Shown: in pieces, positions 1 to 8,881 of the stretch
How the letters are laid out: every line of letters begins with the position of its first letter
How positions within the stretch are numbered: the stretch's first letter is position 1
NCBI RefSeq assembly: GCF_014203275.1
Contig: NZ_JACHIP010000006.1
Coordinates: forward strand, 248,001 to 312,000
DNA from: Granulicella aggregans
GTDB lineage: Bacteria; Acidobacteriota; Terriglobia; Terriglobales; Acidobacteriaceae
DNA: 64,000 nt
Direction: 5' to 3'
Program-made: the position numbers and the translations under genes
The notes under the pieces: model-generated
The model's input: only the letters and a program-made list of their open reading frames with translations
Told to the model about the DNA's origin: nothing
Database searches by the model: none

Positions 1-1992
1 CAGGACAACTTCACCTCGCAGCCGCAGATCCTGGCGCGGTTCACGGCTTCGAAAAACTTTGCGTGGGTGGCTCGGCGGCTCGATCCGGAGACGGCGAACC
101 GGGTGCGTGAGTTGAACCTGCATGGCATCTATCTGCAGAAGGAGTTCAAGCGGTTTTATCCGAACAATGATCTGGCGGCGCAGGTGCTGGGATATGTCGG
201 CACGGACGACACGGGTCTGGGCGGGCTGGAACGGCAGTTCGATCAGGACATGCACGGCGAGCCGGGACATATGCTGACGGCGCTCGATGCGAAGCGGCAT
301 GTGTTGGGCAGCGAAGAGAGTCAGCCGCAGCCAGGCGAGAATCTTGTCCTGACGATTGATTCGAACATTCAGCACATGGCTGAGGCTGCGCTGGATGCGC
401 AGATGGACAAGGTGAAGGCGCTGCACGGGACTGTGGTGGTGCAGGACCCGCACACCGGGCAGATCCTTGCGCTGGCGATCTCGCCGCGATTCGATCCGAA
501 CGATTCACGGCACATGCAGCCGGGGTCGTTGACGAACCTTGCTGTGAGCGATGTGTATGAGCCGGGGTCGACGTTCAAGCTGGTGGCGTATTCGGCAGCT
601 ATCGACGCGGCGGGGGTGCAGCCGACGGACATGGTGGACTGCCAGGGCGGCGCGATGACGATGTATGGCCGCACGCTGCATGATGACAAGACGGACCACT
701 TTGGCGTGGTGACGGTGCAGTACGCGCTGGAGCACTCGAGCGACGTGGGTGCGGCGAAGATGGCGCTGAAGCTGGGCAACCAGAAGTTCTACGACTACAT
801 GCATAGCTACGGCTTTGGCGATCGCAGCGGCATTGAGCTGCCGAGCGAGACGCGTGGGCTGCTGAGGACACCGAAGCGATGGGGCGCGACTAGCATCCTC
901 TCGATGGCGATTGGGCAGGAGGTCGGCGTGACTCCAGTCCAACTTGTAACCATGGTGAGCACAATTGCCAATGGCGGAGTGTATATGCCGCCGCACGTCC
1001 TGCTGCAATCGACTGACGAGATGAAGGGTGATCCGAGGCTGCAGCCGGCGGCGTTTCGTCCCTCGAACCAGTTGCCGGACAAGCTGCCAGACGGCGCGCA
1101 TCGCGTGATCAAGGAGCTGACCTCCGCGAAGATGCGGATGATGATGGAAGGCATTGTCACGGAAGGCACGGGCAAAGAGGCTAGACTGAACGGCTATAGT
1201 TCTGCGGGCAAGACGGGGACGGCGCAGAAGATCGATGTGGCGACGCATACCTACTCGCACACGAAGCTGGTGGCGAGCTTTGCGGGGTTTGCTCCGGTGA
1301 GCGCTCCGGCGATTGCGGTGACGGTGGTGATCGATAACCCGACCGTGGGCGCGAGCAAGTATGGCGGCGCCGTGAGTGCTCCGGTGTTTGCGCAGGTGGC
1401 GCAGCAGGTGCTCGAGTATTTGGGAGTGCCGCATGACCGGCCGTTGACCCCGCAAAAGGGTGCGAAGGTTGCGAGCGATAAGGAAGTTGCCGATGATTCG
1501 CCGAATGAGAACACGGGCGATCTGGAGGCGATGTTCGCAGATGTGAACAATCTGCCGGCGGATGATCCGCTGCGGGCTTCGGCTACGCAGGAAGCAGCGC
1601 AGTCCCCTGCCCTGGCTCCGACGAGCGTTGCGGCGAACTCGAGTGTGAAGAGTAGCGTCATGCAGCTGTTGCCGAAGAAGGTAGCGGATGCGTTCCGCGC
1701 GAATGGTGGATCGGATACTCCGGCTCCTGACACCGCGAACGCTTCACTGGTCGCGCCGAAGATTGTGCCGGAGTCGCAGACTCGTGGCAACGGGACTGTT
1801 GTTGTCGATTCGGTGAAGCGGGTGGCGGTGCCTTCGTTTGAGGGCGCGGCTTTGCGGACGGTTGTTGAAGAGGCTGGACGTGCGGGGCTGCGGGTGCAAC
1901 CGCTGGGCAGTGGGCTGGCTCGGCAGCAGGTTCCGGTGGCGGGAACGATGGTACCGGAGGGGACGCAGGTGGCGGTGCGGTTTAGCCGGTAA
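1..1992 (+). CDS. ftsI: Peptidoglycan D,D-transpeptidase FtsI/PBP with C-terminal PASTA domain (5' end missing)
   Basis: Class B penicillin-binding protein that cross-links septal peptidoglycan in the periplasm. The reading frame is open from base 1, and the first codons give the FAWVARRLDP stretch typical of the dimerisation region, so the N-terminal membrane anchor lies outside the window. The SxxK motif (EPGSTFK) has its catalytic Ser at codon 568-570, the second motif reads SSD at 736-744 instead of the usual SxN, and the KTG motif lies at 1210-1218. A PASTA-like domain (VPSFEG to VAVRFSR) forms the last 60 or so residues, after a low-complexity linker. murE follows on the same strand, as in division and cell-wall (dcw) clusters. 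The family call is secure; the choice of ftsI over another class B PBP rests on the murE neighbour. Confidence 0.93.
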   Translation, partial: QDNFTSQPQILARFTASKNFAWVARRLDPETANRVRELNLHGIYLQKEFKRFYPNNDLAAQVLGYVGTDDTGLGGLERQFDQDMHGEPGHMLTALDAKRHVLGSEESQPQPGENLVLTIDSNIQHMAEAALDAQMDKVKALHGTVVVQDPHTGQILALAISPRFDPNDSRHMQPGSLTNLAVSDVYEPGSTFKLVAYSAAIDAAGVQPTDMVDCQGGAMTMYGRTLHDDKTDHFGVVTVQYALEHSSDVGAAKMALKLGNQKFYDYMHSYGFGDRSGIELPSETRGLLRTPKRWGATSILSMAIGQEVGVTPVQLVTMVSTIANGGVYMPPHVLLQSTDEMKGDPRLQPAAFRPSNQLPDKLPDGAHRVIKELTSAKMRMMMEGIVTEGTGKEARLNGYSSAGKTGTAQKIDVATHTYSHTKLVASFAGFAPVSAPAIAVTVVIDNPTVGASKYGGAVSAPVFAQVAQQVLEYLGVPHDRPLTPQKGAKVASDKEVADDSPNENTGDLEAMFADVNNLPADDPLRASATQEAAQSPALAPTSVAANSSVKSSVMQLLPKKVADAFRANGGSDTPAPDTANASLVAPKIVPESQTRGNGTVVVDSVKRVAVPSFEGAALRTVVEEAGRAGLRVQPLGSGLARQQVPVAGTMVPEGTQVAVRFSR

Positions 1993-2149
1993 GAGCAGAG
2001 AAAAGCAGCAAAGAAGAGCACGAAGTAGCGAAAAGGCAGGGTAAAGTGGCGCTGCCTCTCTCCTGTTCTTTGCTGTCTTCCGCTGTAGTTCGCTGGCCTC
2101 AGCTGCTTCTCGCTGCCTCTCGCTTTCGTTCGCTATACGATTGTGGTCT
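1993..2149. other. ftsI-murE spacer: purine-rich half followed by pyrimidine-rich half
   Basis: The spacer begins with A/G-rich sequence (to about 2045) and switches to C/T-rich sequence containing repeated CGCT units until the murE start. The two halves are imperfectly complementary, for example AGCAAAGAA in the first and TTCTTTGCT in the second, so the transcript could fold into a long imperfect hairpin. No gene or clear promoter is seen. Confidence 0.4.
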
Positions 2150-3637
2150 ATGAACTCTGAGCAATTATTTCCGGCCTTGAGCTCGGCCGAACGACGTGGC
2201 ACGGGCGTTGAGGTGACGGGCGTTGAGTATGACTCGCGGCGGGTGAAGGCTGGCGATGTCTTTGTTGCTATGCGGGGTGAGACGACCGATGGCAACCGGT
2301 ATATCGATGCGGCGTTGAGCAAAGGCGCGGCGGCCATTGTTACCGATTCGCTTTCGGCTTATGAAGCGTTAGGGCGGGAACGGTCGGATGTTGCTGCCGC
2401 TCTGGTGGAGCATGGGCGGCGAGCGCTGGCTGAGGTGAGCGCAGCGGTGATGGGGCATCCCGAGAAGAGGCTGGCGCTGACCGGCGTGACCGGGACAAAT
2501 GGGAAGACGACGACGGCGTTTCTGGTGGAGTCGCTGCTGAAGAGTGTGGGGCGGACGTGCGTGCTGATTGGGACGATTGAGTACCATGTGGGCGATGAGG
2601 TGCGGGTGTCGGAGCATACGACGCCGGAGTCGCGGGATGTGCTGGCGGTGTTTGCTGATGGCGTGGCGGTCGGAGCGACCGAGGCAGTGATGGAGATGTC
2701 GTCGCACGCTCTGGAGCAGGAGCGGGTGTGGGGGTTACCGGTGGAGGTGGCGATCTTCACCAACCTGACGCAGGATCATCTGGACTATCACGGGACGATG
2801 GAGCGGTACTTCGCGGCAAAGCTTCGGCTGTTTGAGGGCGTGGGGACGGTGCCTCCTCGGGTCGCGGTGGTGAATCTCGACGATGAATATGGTCGGAGGA
2901 TTGCGGAGATGGCGCGGCACTCTCAGGTTGTGACGTATGGGTTTGAGGAGGGTGCGGAGTTTCGGGCGATGGATGTCCGGATGAAGGCTGGAGAGACGCG
3001 ATTCACGATGATGACGCCGAAGGGAGCGGTCGAGATGGTGTCGCCGCTGACGGGGCGGGTGAATGTCTACAACCTGCTGGCGGCTAGTGGGGCGGCGTAT
3101 GAGCGCGGGTTGACGGTAGATGAGATTGTGGCTGGTGCGGCCCAGGTAGGGCAGGTGCCGGGGCGGTTTCAGGTGGTGCCTTCGGACAATGGTGTGACGG
3201 TGGTGGTGGACTATGCGCATACGGATGACGCTCTGCGAAGCCTGATTGCGCTGGCCCGGGAGTTGGTAGCTCCCCACGACGGACGCGTGATTACTCTGTT
3301 TGGGTGTGGTGGGGATCGCGATAAGACGAAGAGGCCGAAGATGGGACGGGCCGCAGGAGAAGGCAGCGATCTGGTGGTGCTGACCAGCGATAATCCGCGG
3401 ACGGAGGAGCCTGGGGCGATCACTGCGGAAGCGCTGGCGGGAGTAGAGGCTACCGGGACTACTTGCATCGTTGAGGAAGACCGGCGCGGGGCGATCGAGA
3501 TTGCCATTCGGGCGGCGAAGGCTGGGGATATTGTGCTGATCGCGGGGAAGGGGCACGAGAAAGTGCAGATACTCGCGGATGGAGTGGTCGCGTTTGATGA
3601 TGCGGCGGTGGCCGGGTCAGTACTTCGGGAGTTGTAG
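2150..3637 (+). CDS. murE: UDP-N-acetylmuramoyl-tripeptide synthetase MurE (meso-DAP type)
   Basis: Cytoplasmic Mur ligase that adds the third stem-peptide residue to UDP-MurNAc-L-Ala-D-Glu using ATP. The ATP-binding loop GTNGKTTT lies near residue 115, the carbamylated-lysine region AAKLRLF near 225, and DNPR with TEEP near 415. DNPR is the signature associated with meso-diaminopimelate selection, so a DAP-type wall is predicted. The length (495 aa) is normal. ATG 2150 (MNSEQLF) was chosen; an in-frame TTG lies three codons upstream, and neither has a convincing ribosome site. It follows ftsI by about 160 bases on the same strand. Confidence 0.95.
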   Translation: MNSEQLFPALSSAERRGTGVEVTGVEYDSRRVKAGDVFVAMRGETTDGNRYIDAALSKGAAAIVTDSLSAYEALGRERSDVAAALVEHGRRALAEVSAAVMGHPEKRLALTGVTGTNGKTTTAFLVESLLKSVGRTCVLIGTIEYHVGDEVRVSEHTTPESRDVLAVFADGVAVGATEAVMEMSSHALEQERVWGLPVEVAIFTNLTQDHLDYHGTMERYFAAKLRLFEGVGTVPPRVAVVNLDDEYGRRIAEMARHSQVVTYGFEEGAEFRAMDVRMKAGETRFTMMTPKGAVEMVSPLTGRVNVYNLLAASGAAYERGLTVDEIVAGAAQVGQVPGRFQVVPSDNGVTVVVDYAHTDDALRSLIALARELVAPHDGRVITLFGCGGDRDKTKRPKMGRAAGEGSDLVVLTSDNPRTEEPGAITAEALAGVEATGTTCIVEEDRRGAIEIAIRAAKAGDIVLIAGKGHEKVQILADGVVAFDDAAVAGSVLREL

Positions 3638-3666
3638 CTTTTAGTGCGGAATCAAGCGGGGTGAAG

Positions 3667-3712
3667 GTTTACATCCCAACCATGGCCAAAGGCTAGCCAT
3701 GGATGGGGCACC
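3667..3712. repeat. REP-like palindromic intergenic repeat, copy 1
   Basis: This is a palindrome of the form TTTACATCCCA, CCATGGC, loop, GCCATGG, ATGGGGCACC. The CCCA/TGGG outer arms and the end GGGGCAC are shared with copies at 3750 and 7854, while the inner stem differs but stays self-complementary. It lies just after murE and may also act as a transcription end. Confidence 0.6.
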
Positions 3713-3749
3713 CCGAACCGAGGTGATGGGAAGATTGGATGGAACAGAG

Positions 3750-3793
3750 TTTACGTCCCACTCATCGCGATAACGCTGCGATGAATGGGGCAC
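3750..3793. repeat. REP-like palindromic intergenic repeat, copy 2
   Basis: Same layout as the copy at 3667: TTTACGTCCCA, TCATCGC, short loop, GCGATGA, ATGGGGCAC. The stem is TCATCGC/GCGATGA inside CCCA/TGGG. It lies 37 bases from copy 1 in the same spacer. The remaining spacer up to 3901 shows no gene. Confidence 0.6.
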
Positions 3794-3901
3794 ATGGATT
3801 TTCCGGTGGTTCGAAAGCAGGTCCTTCGACTCGCGTTGACAGTTCCATCAACCGCTTCACTGGACAGCAGTTCCATAAGCAGGACTGTTCGACCAGCAGG
3901 A

Positions 3902-4303
3902 CTATTCTCCGCCTCCGAAGAAGGGCGACTCATTGGATTCGTCGAATGGGCCGGTGGCGTCTGAGCCCATGCGGAGGCGGTTGCCGTCGGGATCTTCGAT
4001 GTTCATCTCGCGGGTGCCCCAGGGCATGTTGCGGGGTGGCTCGCGGATAATGGCTCCAGATTGCTGGTACTCGGCATAGAGGGCGTCTACGTCATCGAGG
4101 AAGAGGGACATCCAGTTGCCGCGCTGGCCCTGGCCGCCTTCACAGAAGAAGAGGGCGGCCTTGCCACGCTCGACGCAGCCGAAGGTGGGAGGAGTGCCCC
4201 AGTCCCACTTCTTGGTGAAGCCAAGTTTGGTGGTGTAGTAGTCCATGGAGGCGGCGAAGTCGCGGACGTTGAGGATGGGTATGACGCATTCGAAGTGGTT
4301 CAT
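3902..4303 (-). CDS. VOC-family (glyoxalase/bleomycin-resistance-like) protein
   Basis: A 133-residue protein with one vicinal-oxygen-chelate fold module pair. It starts FECVIPILNVRDFAASMDYYTTKLGF, the usual first strand and helix, and ends with the typical EDPDGNRLRMG strand. Members bind a metal and act on diverse small molecules or sequester drugs; the substrate cannot be read from the sequence. It is a stand-alone gene, opposite to its neighbours on both sides. Confidence 0.85.
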   Translation of the reverse strand: MNHFECVIPILNVRDFAASMDYYTTKLGFTKKWDWGTPPTFGCVERGKAALFFCEGGQGQRGNWMSLFLDDVDALYAEYQQSGAIIREPPRNMPWGTREMNIEDPDGNRLRMGSDATGPFDESNESPFFGGGE

Positions 4304-4454
4304 GGGTGGCTCCGAGCGGGGAGTTTCGATGGGAGGATTATCGCTGAAAACGACAAATGCGGGGGGCTCTCCACTCCGCTTCGCCCCGGTCGAGATGACG
4401 GTTCTTTTGGTGACAATGACGGCTCCTTATGGGCCGTGACGGTAAAATGGTGGG

Positions 4455-4709
4455 ATGGACCTGACACTTTACTCCGCTTCGTGGTGCCGCGACTGTCGCG
4501 AGGCCAAGCGCTTTCTGGCCAAGCACAATATTCCTTTCAACGAGATTGATATCGAAGAAGTGCCGGGGGCGGCGGATGCTGTGGTCGCGAACGTAGGCAA
4601 GCGGGCGATTCCGCAATTTGTCATCGATGGCAAGTGGGTGCAGCCGTATAAGCCGGGGCAGGGATTTCTGCATGACGAGATGGCGGAGTTGTTTGGGGTG
4701 AGTGAGTGA
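4455..4709 (+). CDS. Glutaredoxin-family protein
   Basis: An 84-residue thioredoxin-fold protein with the redox motif WCRDC at residues 10-14 and the cis-proline segment RAIPQFVIDGKWV. This is the short NrdH/mycoredoxin-like glutaredoxin type, a cytoplasmic dithiol reductant. Its TGA stop overlaps the GTG start of purB in the string GTGA, so the two are translationally coupled. No functional link to purine synthesis is implied beyond co-expression. Confidence 0.88.
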   Translation: MDLTLYSASWCRDCREAKRFLAKHNIPFNEIDIEEVPGAADAVVANVGKRAIPQFVIDGKWVQPYKPGQGFLHDEMAELFGVSE

Positions 4710-6004
4710 TTGCACGGTATACGCGGCCCGAGATGGGTCGCATCTGGTCGGATGAAAACAAGTACCGCTGCTGGTTGCGGGTGGAGATTGCGGCTTCGCA
4801 GGCGTTGGCCAAGGCAGGGATGGTGCCGCAGGAGGCTGCGGACGCGATTCGCGACAAGGGAGATTTTACCGTCGCGCGGATCAATGAGATCGAGGCGGAG
4901 GTTCGTCACGACGTGATCGCCTTTACGACAACCGTGGCCGAGTATATCGGGCCGGAGTCGCGGTGGCTTCACTATGGGCTGACCTCGACCGATGTCGTCG
5001 ACACGGCGCAGGCGCTGCAGCTGAAGGAAGCTTCGGCGATCATTCGCGCGGGGATCGTGCGACTGGGCGAGGTGCTGAGGGCAAGGGCGCTGGAGTTCAA
5101 GCACACGCCTACGATTGGGCGAACGCATGGGGTCCATGCGGAACCGACCACGTTTGGGTTGAAGCTGCTGCTTTGGTACTCGGAGACGCAGCGGAATCTT
5201 GTGCGCTTCGATGCGGCTGCGGAAGAGCTTCGCGTCGGCAAGTTGTCGGGGGCTGTCGGGACGTTTGGACACCTGAAGCCGGAGCATGAAGAGGCGATCT
5301 GTGCGGAGTTGGGCCTTACGCCTGTCGCGATTGCTACACAGGTGGTTCAGAGGGACCGTCATGCGGCGTATGTGGCTACGCTGGCGGTGTTGGTTTCGAC
5401 GCTGGATAAGATTGCTACCGAAGTGCGGCACTTGCAGCGGACCGAGGTTCGTGAAGCGGAGGAGTTCTTCTCGGAGAAGCAGAAGGGTTCAAGCGCGATG
5501 CCACACAAGCGCAACCCGATTGTGAGCGAGCAGATCAGTGGGCTGGCTCGTGTAGTACGGGGCAATGCGCAGACGGCGTTTGAGAATGTGGCGCTGTGGC
5601 ATGAGCGGGACATCTCGCACTCGTCGGCGGAACGGGTGATTCTGCCGGACTCGACGATACTGGCGGATTATCTGCTGGCGAAGACGGCAACGCTGATCGA
5701 GAAGCTGATGGTGTATCCGGCTCGGATGATGAAGAACCTGGAGTCGACGGGTGGGCTGATCTTTTCGGGGCAGTTGCTGCTCGATCTGGCGGAGTCGGGG
5801 ATGTTGCGCGAGGATGCGTACCGGCTGGTGCAGGGACACGCAATGCGGTCGTGGAAGGAAGAGCTGGTGTTCAAGGATGAGGTGGCGAAGGAGCCTGAGA
5901 TTACGGGACGGTTGAGCCCGGAGAAGCTGGCTCGCGCGTTCGATTATTCGCGGCAACTGGCGAATGTGGATGCGATCTTTGCGCGCGTGTTGGGAGCTTC
6001 CTAA
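4706..6004 (+). CDS. purB: Adenylosuccinate lyase PurB
   Basis: Catalyses two fumarate-releasing steps of purine synthesis (SAICAR to AICAR, and adenylosuccinate to AMP) in the cytoplasm. The fumarase/aspartase superfamily signature GSSAMPHKRNP lies at residues 261-271, with the TSTDVVDT and GRTHGVHAEP motifs upstream. The N-terminus MIARYTRPEMGRIWS matches the family, supporting the GTG start at 4706. The length (432 aa) is standard for the bacterial short form. It overlaps the glutaredoxin gene by 4 bases. Confidence 0.96.
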   Translation: MIARYTRPEMGRIWSDENKYRCWLRVEIAASQALAKAGMVPQEAADAIRDKGDFTVARINEIEAEVRHDVIAFTTTVAEYIGPESRWLHYGLTSTDVVDTAQALQLKEASAIIRAGIVRLGEVLRARALEFKHTPTIGRTHGVHAEPTTFGLKLLLWYSETQRNLVRFDAAAEELRVGKLSGAVGTFGHLKPEHEEAICAELGLTPVAIATQVVQRDRHAAYVATLAVLVSTLDKIATEVRHLQRTEVREAEEFFSEKQKGSSAMPHKRNPIVSEQISGLARVVRGNAQTAFENVALWHERDISHSSAERVILPDSTILADYLLAKTATLIEKLMVYPARMMKNLESTGGLIFSGQLLLDLAESGMLREDAYRLVQGHAMRSWKEELVFKDEVAKEPEITGRLSPEKLARAFDYSRQLANVDAIFARVLGAS

Positions 6005-6083
6005 GAACAGCCGTTATTGCGGAGGATGAGCGCAGGCCAAGCGCGACCGTGTTAGGCTCACTTCTAAAAAAGAGGTGATGCAC

Positions 6084-6536
6084 GTGTCAGGCGGCCTGAG
6101 CTTATCTTCTGCGGTTATGGTTTTTCCCTGCCCGAATTGCAATGAGACGATCAATACCTCCTTGTCGCAATGCACTTACTGCGGCACTCCTGTCGATCGC
6201 TCCGCTGCGCTGCTCTCTGCCGCGGAGACCAGCAGGATCAGCCAGGCGTGTAGCGATGCGAGCTATCTGAAGATCATCGCGTGGGCCCTTCTTGCGTGCC
6301 TTGGGCTGCTCTTTATTCCCTTCTTGAGCCTCGCGGGAGCTGTAGGTTTCTGGTTTCTCCGAATCGCAGTGCCCGTAATGGTAGTGAGATGGTGGATTAA
6401 ATTTGGCGGTATCAAGACGGGTGATCCAGACTTCCCCGGTGCGAAGCGTGCTGCCGTAATTGTGAGCGTTGTGGCGGTGTTCGCTTTATTCGACACGTTG
6501 GTCGCAGTGATAGCCGCACTTCGACCGCACCCGTGA
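6084..6536 (+). CDS. Zinc-ribbon membrane protein of unknown function
   Basis: An approximately 150-residue protein. Its N-terminal zinc ribbon has CPNC and CTYCG pairs about 12 residues apart, and it is followed by two to three hydrophobic segments (around residues 75-105 and 125-145). The family is not recognised; zinc ribbon plus membrane segments is a common layout of small envelope or sensing proteins. GTG 6084 is favoured because AGAGG (6071-6075) sits eight bases upstream; an in-frame ATG at 6117 would still keep the zinc ribbon. Confidence 0.6.
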   Translation: MSGGLSLSSAVMVFPCPNCNETINTSLSQCTYCGTPVDRSAALLSAAETSRISQACSDASYLKIIAWALLACLGLLFIPFLSLAGAVGFWFLRIAVPVMVVRWWIKFGGIKTGDPDFPGAKRAAVIVSVVAVFALFDTLVAVIAALRPHP

Positions 6537-6567
6537 GTTTCGAAGGTGCGACGTATTCTAGTAGTGA

Positions 6568-7188
6568 ATGCAAATACCTTATCAACCAGGCGATCTGATT
6601 CAAATCGTCACGACCGCGATGGCAGATTCTACCGCGCGTAGTGGCGCGTGGCTGAAGTGCGGGCCGGGGTGTTCGCAGTGTTGTGTGGGAGTGTTTCCGA
6701 TTCGGTGGCAGGATGCTGATCGACTGCGGGATGGGTTGGTTGCGCTGAGTGAAGTTGATCCGGAGCGGGCAGAGCGGATCCGCGCTCGGGTGGCTTCGGC
6801 GTTGGGGAGGCTTGATCCGTGGTTTCCGGGCGATGTGGAAACGGGGGTGCTAGGCGAGTCGTATGAGGAGGTGATCTTGTTCGAGGAGTTCGCGAATAAT
6901 GAGCCTTGTCCGGCGCTCAACATCGCAAACGGGCTGGAGCATGGGACTTGCGATTTGTATGAGGCGCGTCCGATTCTTTGCCGGACGTTTGGGCCTCCGA
7001 TGAGGACCGAGGAAGACAACCTGGCGACGTGCGAGCTTTGCTACATCGAGGCGAGCACGGAGGAGATCGAGCGGTGTGAGCTTGATCCGGCGATTCCTGG
7101 ATTGGAAGAAGAGAGCAATGCGGCTTATGAGGCGGCCACCGGCAAGCGGGGCGAGACGCTGATCGCGTATGCTCTGCGCGGATGTTGA
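6568..7188 (+). CDS. YkgJ-family cysteine-cluster protein
   Basis: A 206-residue protein with the CGPGCSQCCVG cluster near residues 31-41, then EPCPALN, RPILCRTFG and a final cysteine pair (TCELCY). This spacing is the zinc or iron-sulfur cysteine cluster of the YkgJ family, whose biochemical role is not settled. It lies upstream of ubiX with a 44-base gap and may be cotranscribed with it. Confidence 0.8.
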   Translation: MQIPYQPGDLIQIVTTAMADSTARSGAWLKCGPGCSQCCVGVFPIRWQDADRLRDGLVALSEVDPERAERIRARVASALGRLDPWFPGDVETGVLGESYEEVILFEEFANNEPCPALNIANGLEHGTCDLYEARPILCRTFGPPMRTEEDNLATCELCYIEASTEEIERCELDPAIPGLEEESNAAYEAATGKRGETLIAYALRGC

Positions 7189-7232
7189 TGGTGCCAACGG
7201 ACGCCAAACTGCTTCGGCGATAATCGATAGCG

Positions 7233-7850
7233 ATGGGTGATGCAATGAAGCTGCGGAATTTGACGCTGGGGATTACGGGGGCCAGTGGGGCGATCTTCGC
7301 TGTCGAGATGCTGAAGATGCTCGAAGCGGATGAGCGCGTGGGTAAGGTGAATCTTGTGGTGTCGGATAGTGCTTTGCGGGTGATGGCGGAGGAGATGGAG
7401 ATCGCAGGGCGGAACGATCTGGTCGAGCGAATTCTAGGTGCGGCTTCAAAGAAGATTCAGCATCATGTGGATGCGAATATCGGGGCGAATATTGCTAGTG
7501 GGAGCTATCCGTCGGATGGGATGGTTGTGCTTCCCTGCTCCATGGGGACTCTGGCGGGGATTGCAAATGGGCTGGCGGACAGCTTGATCGAGCGGGCTGC
7601 GGATGTTTGCTTGAAGGAGCAGAGGCCGCTGGTGCTGTGTGTGCGGGAGACTCCGTTCAATCGGATTCATCTGCGGAATATGCAGCTTGCGTCGGATGCG
7701 GGGGCAACGATCTTTCCAGTGATGCCAACGCTTTATAACAGGCCGCAGAGCACGGCTGAGATGGCGGTGCAGTTTGTGCAGCGAGTGCTGGCGCACATGG
7801 GGCTGCCGCAAGTCGGAGCTTATCAGTGGCAGGCGGACGAGACCGTTTGA
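7233..7850 (+). CDS. ubiX: Flavin prenyltransferase UbiX
   Basis: Makes prenylated FMN, the cofactor of UbiD-type decarboxylases, from FMN and dimethylallyl phosphate. It has the flavin-binding start GITGASGAIFAVEML, the PCSMGTLAGIANGL segment, and the family end motif FPVMPTLYNRPQS. The length (205 aa) fits. ATG 7233 and ATG 7245 (MKLRNLTLG) are both usable starts. No ubiD lies in the window, so the client decarboxylase (menaquinone or aromatic-acid pathway) must be elsewhere. Confidence 0.93.
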   Translation: MGDAMKLRNLTLGITGASGAIFAVEMLKMLEADERVGKVNLVVSDSALRVMAEEMEIAGRNDLVERILGAASKKIQHHVDANIGANIASGSYPSDGMVVLPCSMGTLAGIANGLADSLIERAADVCLKEQRPLVLCVRETPFNRIHLRNMQLASDAGATIFPVMPTLYNRPQSTAEMAVQFVQRVLAHMGLPQVGAYQWQADETV

Positions 7851-7853
7851 GGG

Positions 7854-7897
7854 CTTACCTCCCACTCATCACGATGGCGCCATGATAAATGGGGCAC
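7854..7897. repeat. REP-like palindromic intergenic repeat, copy 3
   Basis: Reads CTTACCTCCCA, CTCATCACGATGGC, GCCATGATAAATGGGGCAC. It shares the TTAC-TCCCA start and ATGGGGCAC end with the copies at 3667 and 3750, with a self-complementary centre GATGGC/GCCAT. It lies between ubiX and the convergent hydrolase gene. Confidence 0.6.
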
Positions 7898-7903
7898 GCG
7901 GGC

Positions 7904-8863
7904 CTAATTGCCGGGAAGCTTCTGTTCGACATCGCGCCAGGGTGGGTTGGACTTGAGGAAGTCCAGGGTTGCTGGCATCACGACGGGTGCGCACTGAACC
8001 GGGGCCAGATGACCGCAGGCTTCGGCGACGACAAAAGATGATCCTGCAATGAGGTGGTGCATGGACTGACCGACGGTGAGCGGGATCAAGGCGTCTTTGC
8101 CGCCCCAAACGACCAAGGTCGGTTTGCGGAGAGCATGCAGGCGGAAGTCGAGGAGATCGCGACCGCTGGTCATAGAGTTGATGGTGCGGCGGATGACCCA
8201 GTAGTTGGACTCGAGGCCGCGAAGCGCATCCTTCGCGGCGAACTCGGGAATCTTTGGCGGATAGGGTTGAAGCATCGCCGTCAGTCTCGCAAGTCCGGCG
8301 GTGTCGCTTGGAGTGAAGAGGCTGGTGTCGAAGGAGCCGAAGTAGATGCCTGCGCTGTCGTAGAGCACGAGACGGCTGACAAGATCTGGATGCTCGAGGG
8401 CGAGTTTAGCGGCGACCCATCCGCCCATCGACCATCCGGCGACATCGGCCTGGGGTAGGCCGACAGCGTTCATGAAGCTGGCGACCATCTTTTCCTGGGA
8501 AGAGATGGCGTAGTCGATGTCGGGATGGTCGGTGCGGCCGTAGCCGAGGAGGTCCGGAGCATAGACGTGGAAGCCATTGGCTGCGAACTGAGGGATCAAG
8601 GAAGCCCAGTCTTCGCCGCGTGAACCGAGGCCGTGAATCAGGACGAGAGGGATGCCGGGGCCGGTTGCCGGTTTCGCTTCGAAGTAGTGGACGCGGTATC
8701 CACCGGCTTCGATGTAGGTGCTCTTCACGCCGTGGTGCCAGAGGGCGAAGCGGGTGTGTTCGTCGTTGAACCAGACGGGATGGAGATAGAAAGCGAGAAG
8801 AAGAACGAGTAAGAGCAAAAGGCAGAGGCCGGAGAGTCGAAGCAAGTTTTTCACGATGTGCAA
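7904..8863 (-). CDS. Membrane-anchored alpha/beta hydrolase
   Basis: A 319-residue serine hydrolase. An N-terminal hydrophobic segment (about residues 8-27) suggests a membrane anchor or signal. The oxyanion region is LIHGLGSRGEDW, the nucleophile elbow is GWSMGG, an acid lies near WGGKDALIP, and a terminal His is in ACGHLAP. The substrate is unknown. The nitroreductase gene ends 18 bases upstream on the same strand, so the two probably form an operon. Confidence 0.85.
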   Translation of the reverse strand: MHIVKNLLRLSGLCLLLLLVLLLAFYLHPVWFNDEHTRFALWHHGVKSTYIEAGGYRVHYFEAKPATGPGIPLVLIHGLGSRGEDWASLIPQFAANGFHVYAPDLLGYGRTDHPDIDYAISSQEKMVASFMNAVGLPQADVAGWSMGGWVAAKLALEHPDLVSRLVLYDSAGIYFGSFDTSLFTPSDTAGLARLTAMLQPYPPKIPEFAAKDALRGLESNYWVIRRTINSMTSGRDLLDFRLHALRKPTLVVWGGKDALIPLTVGQSMHHLIAGSSFVVAEACGHLAPVQCAPVVMPATLDFLKSNPPWRDVEQKLPGN

Positions 8864-8881
8864 CTCTCCAGATTCGCCGTC

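Noticed and set aside
505-1455. Long minus-strand open frame (316 codons) inside ftsI
   Set aside because: Arg/His-rich composition of a high-GC antisense shadow; the plus frame carries all transpeptidase motifs.
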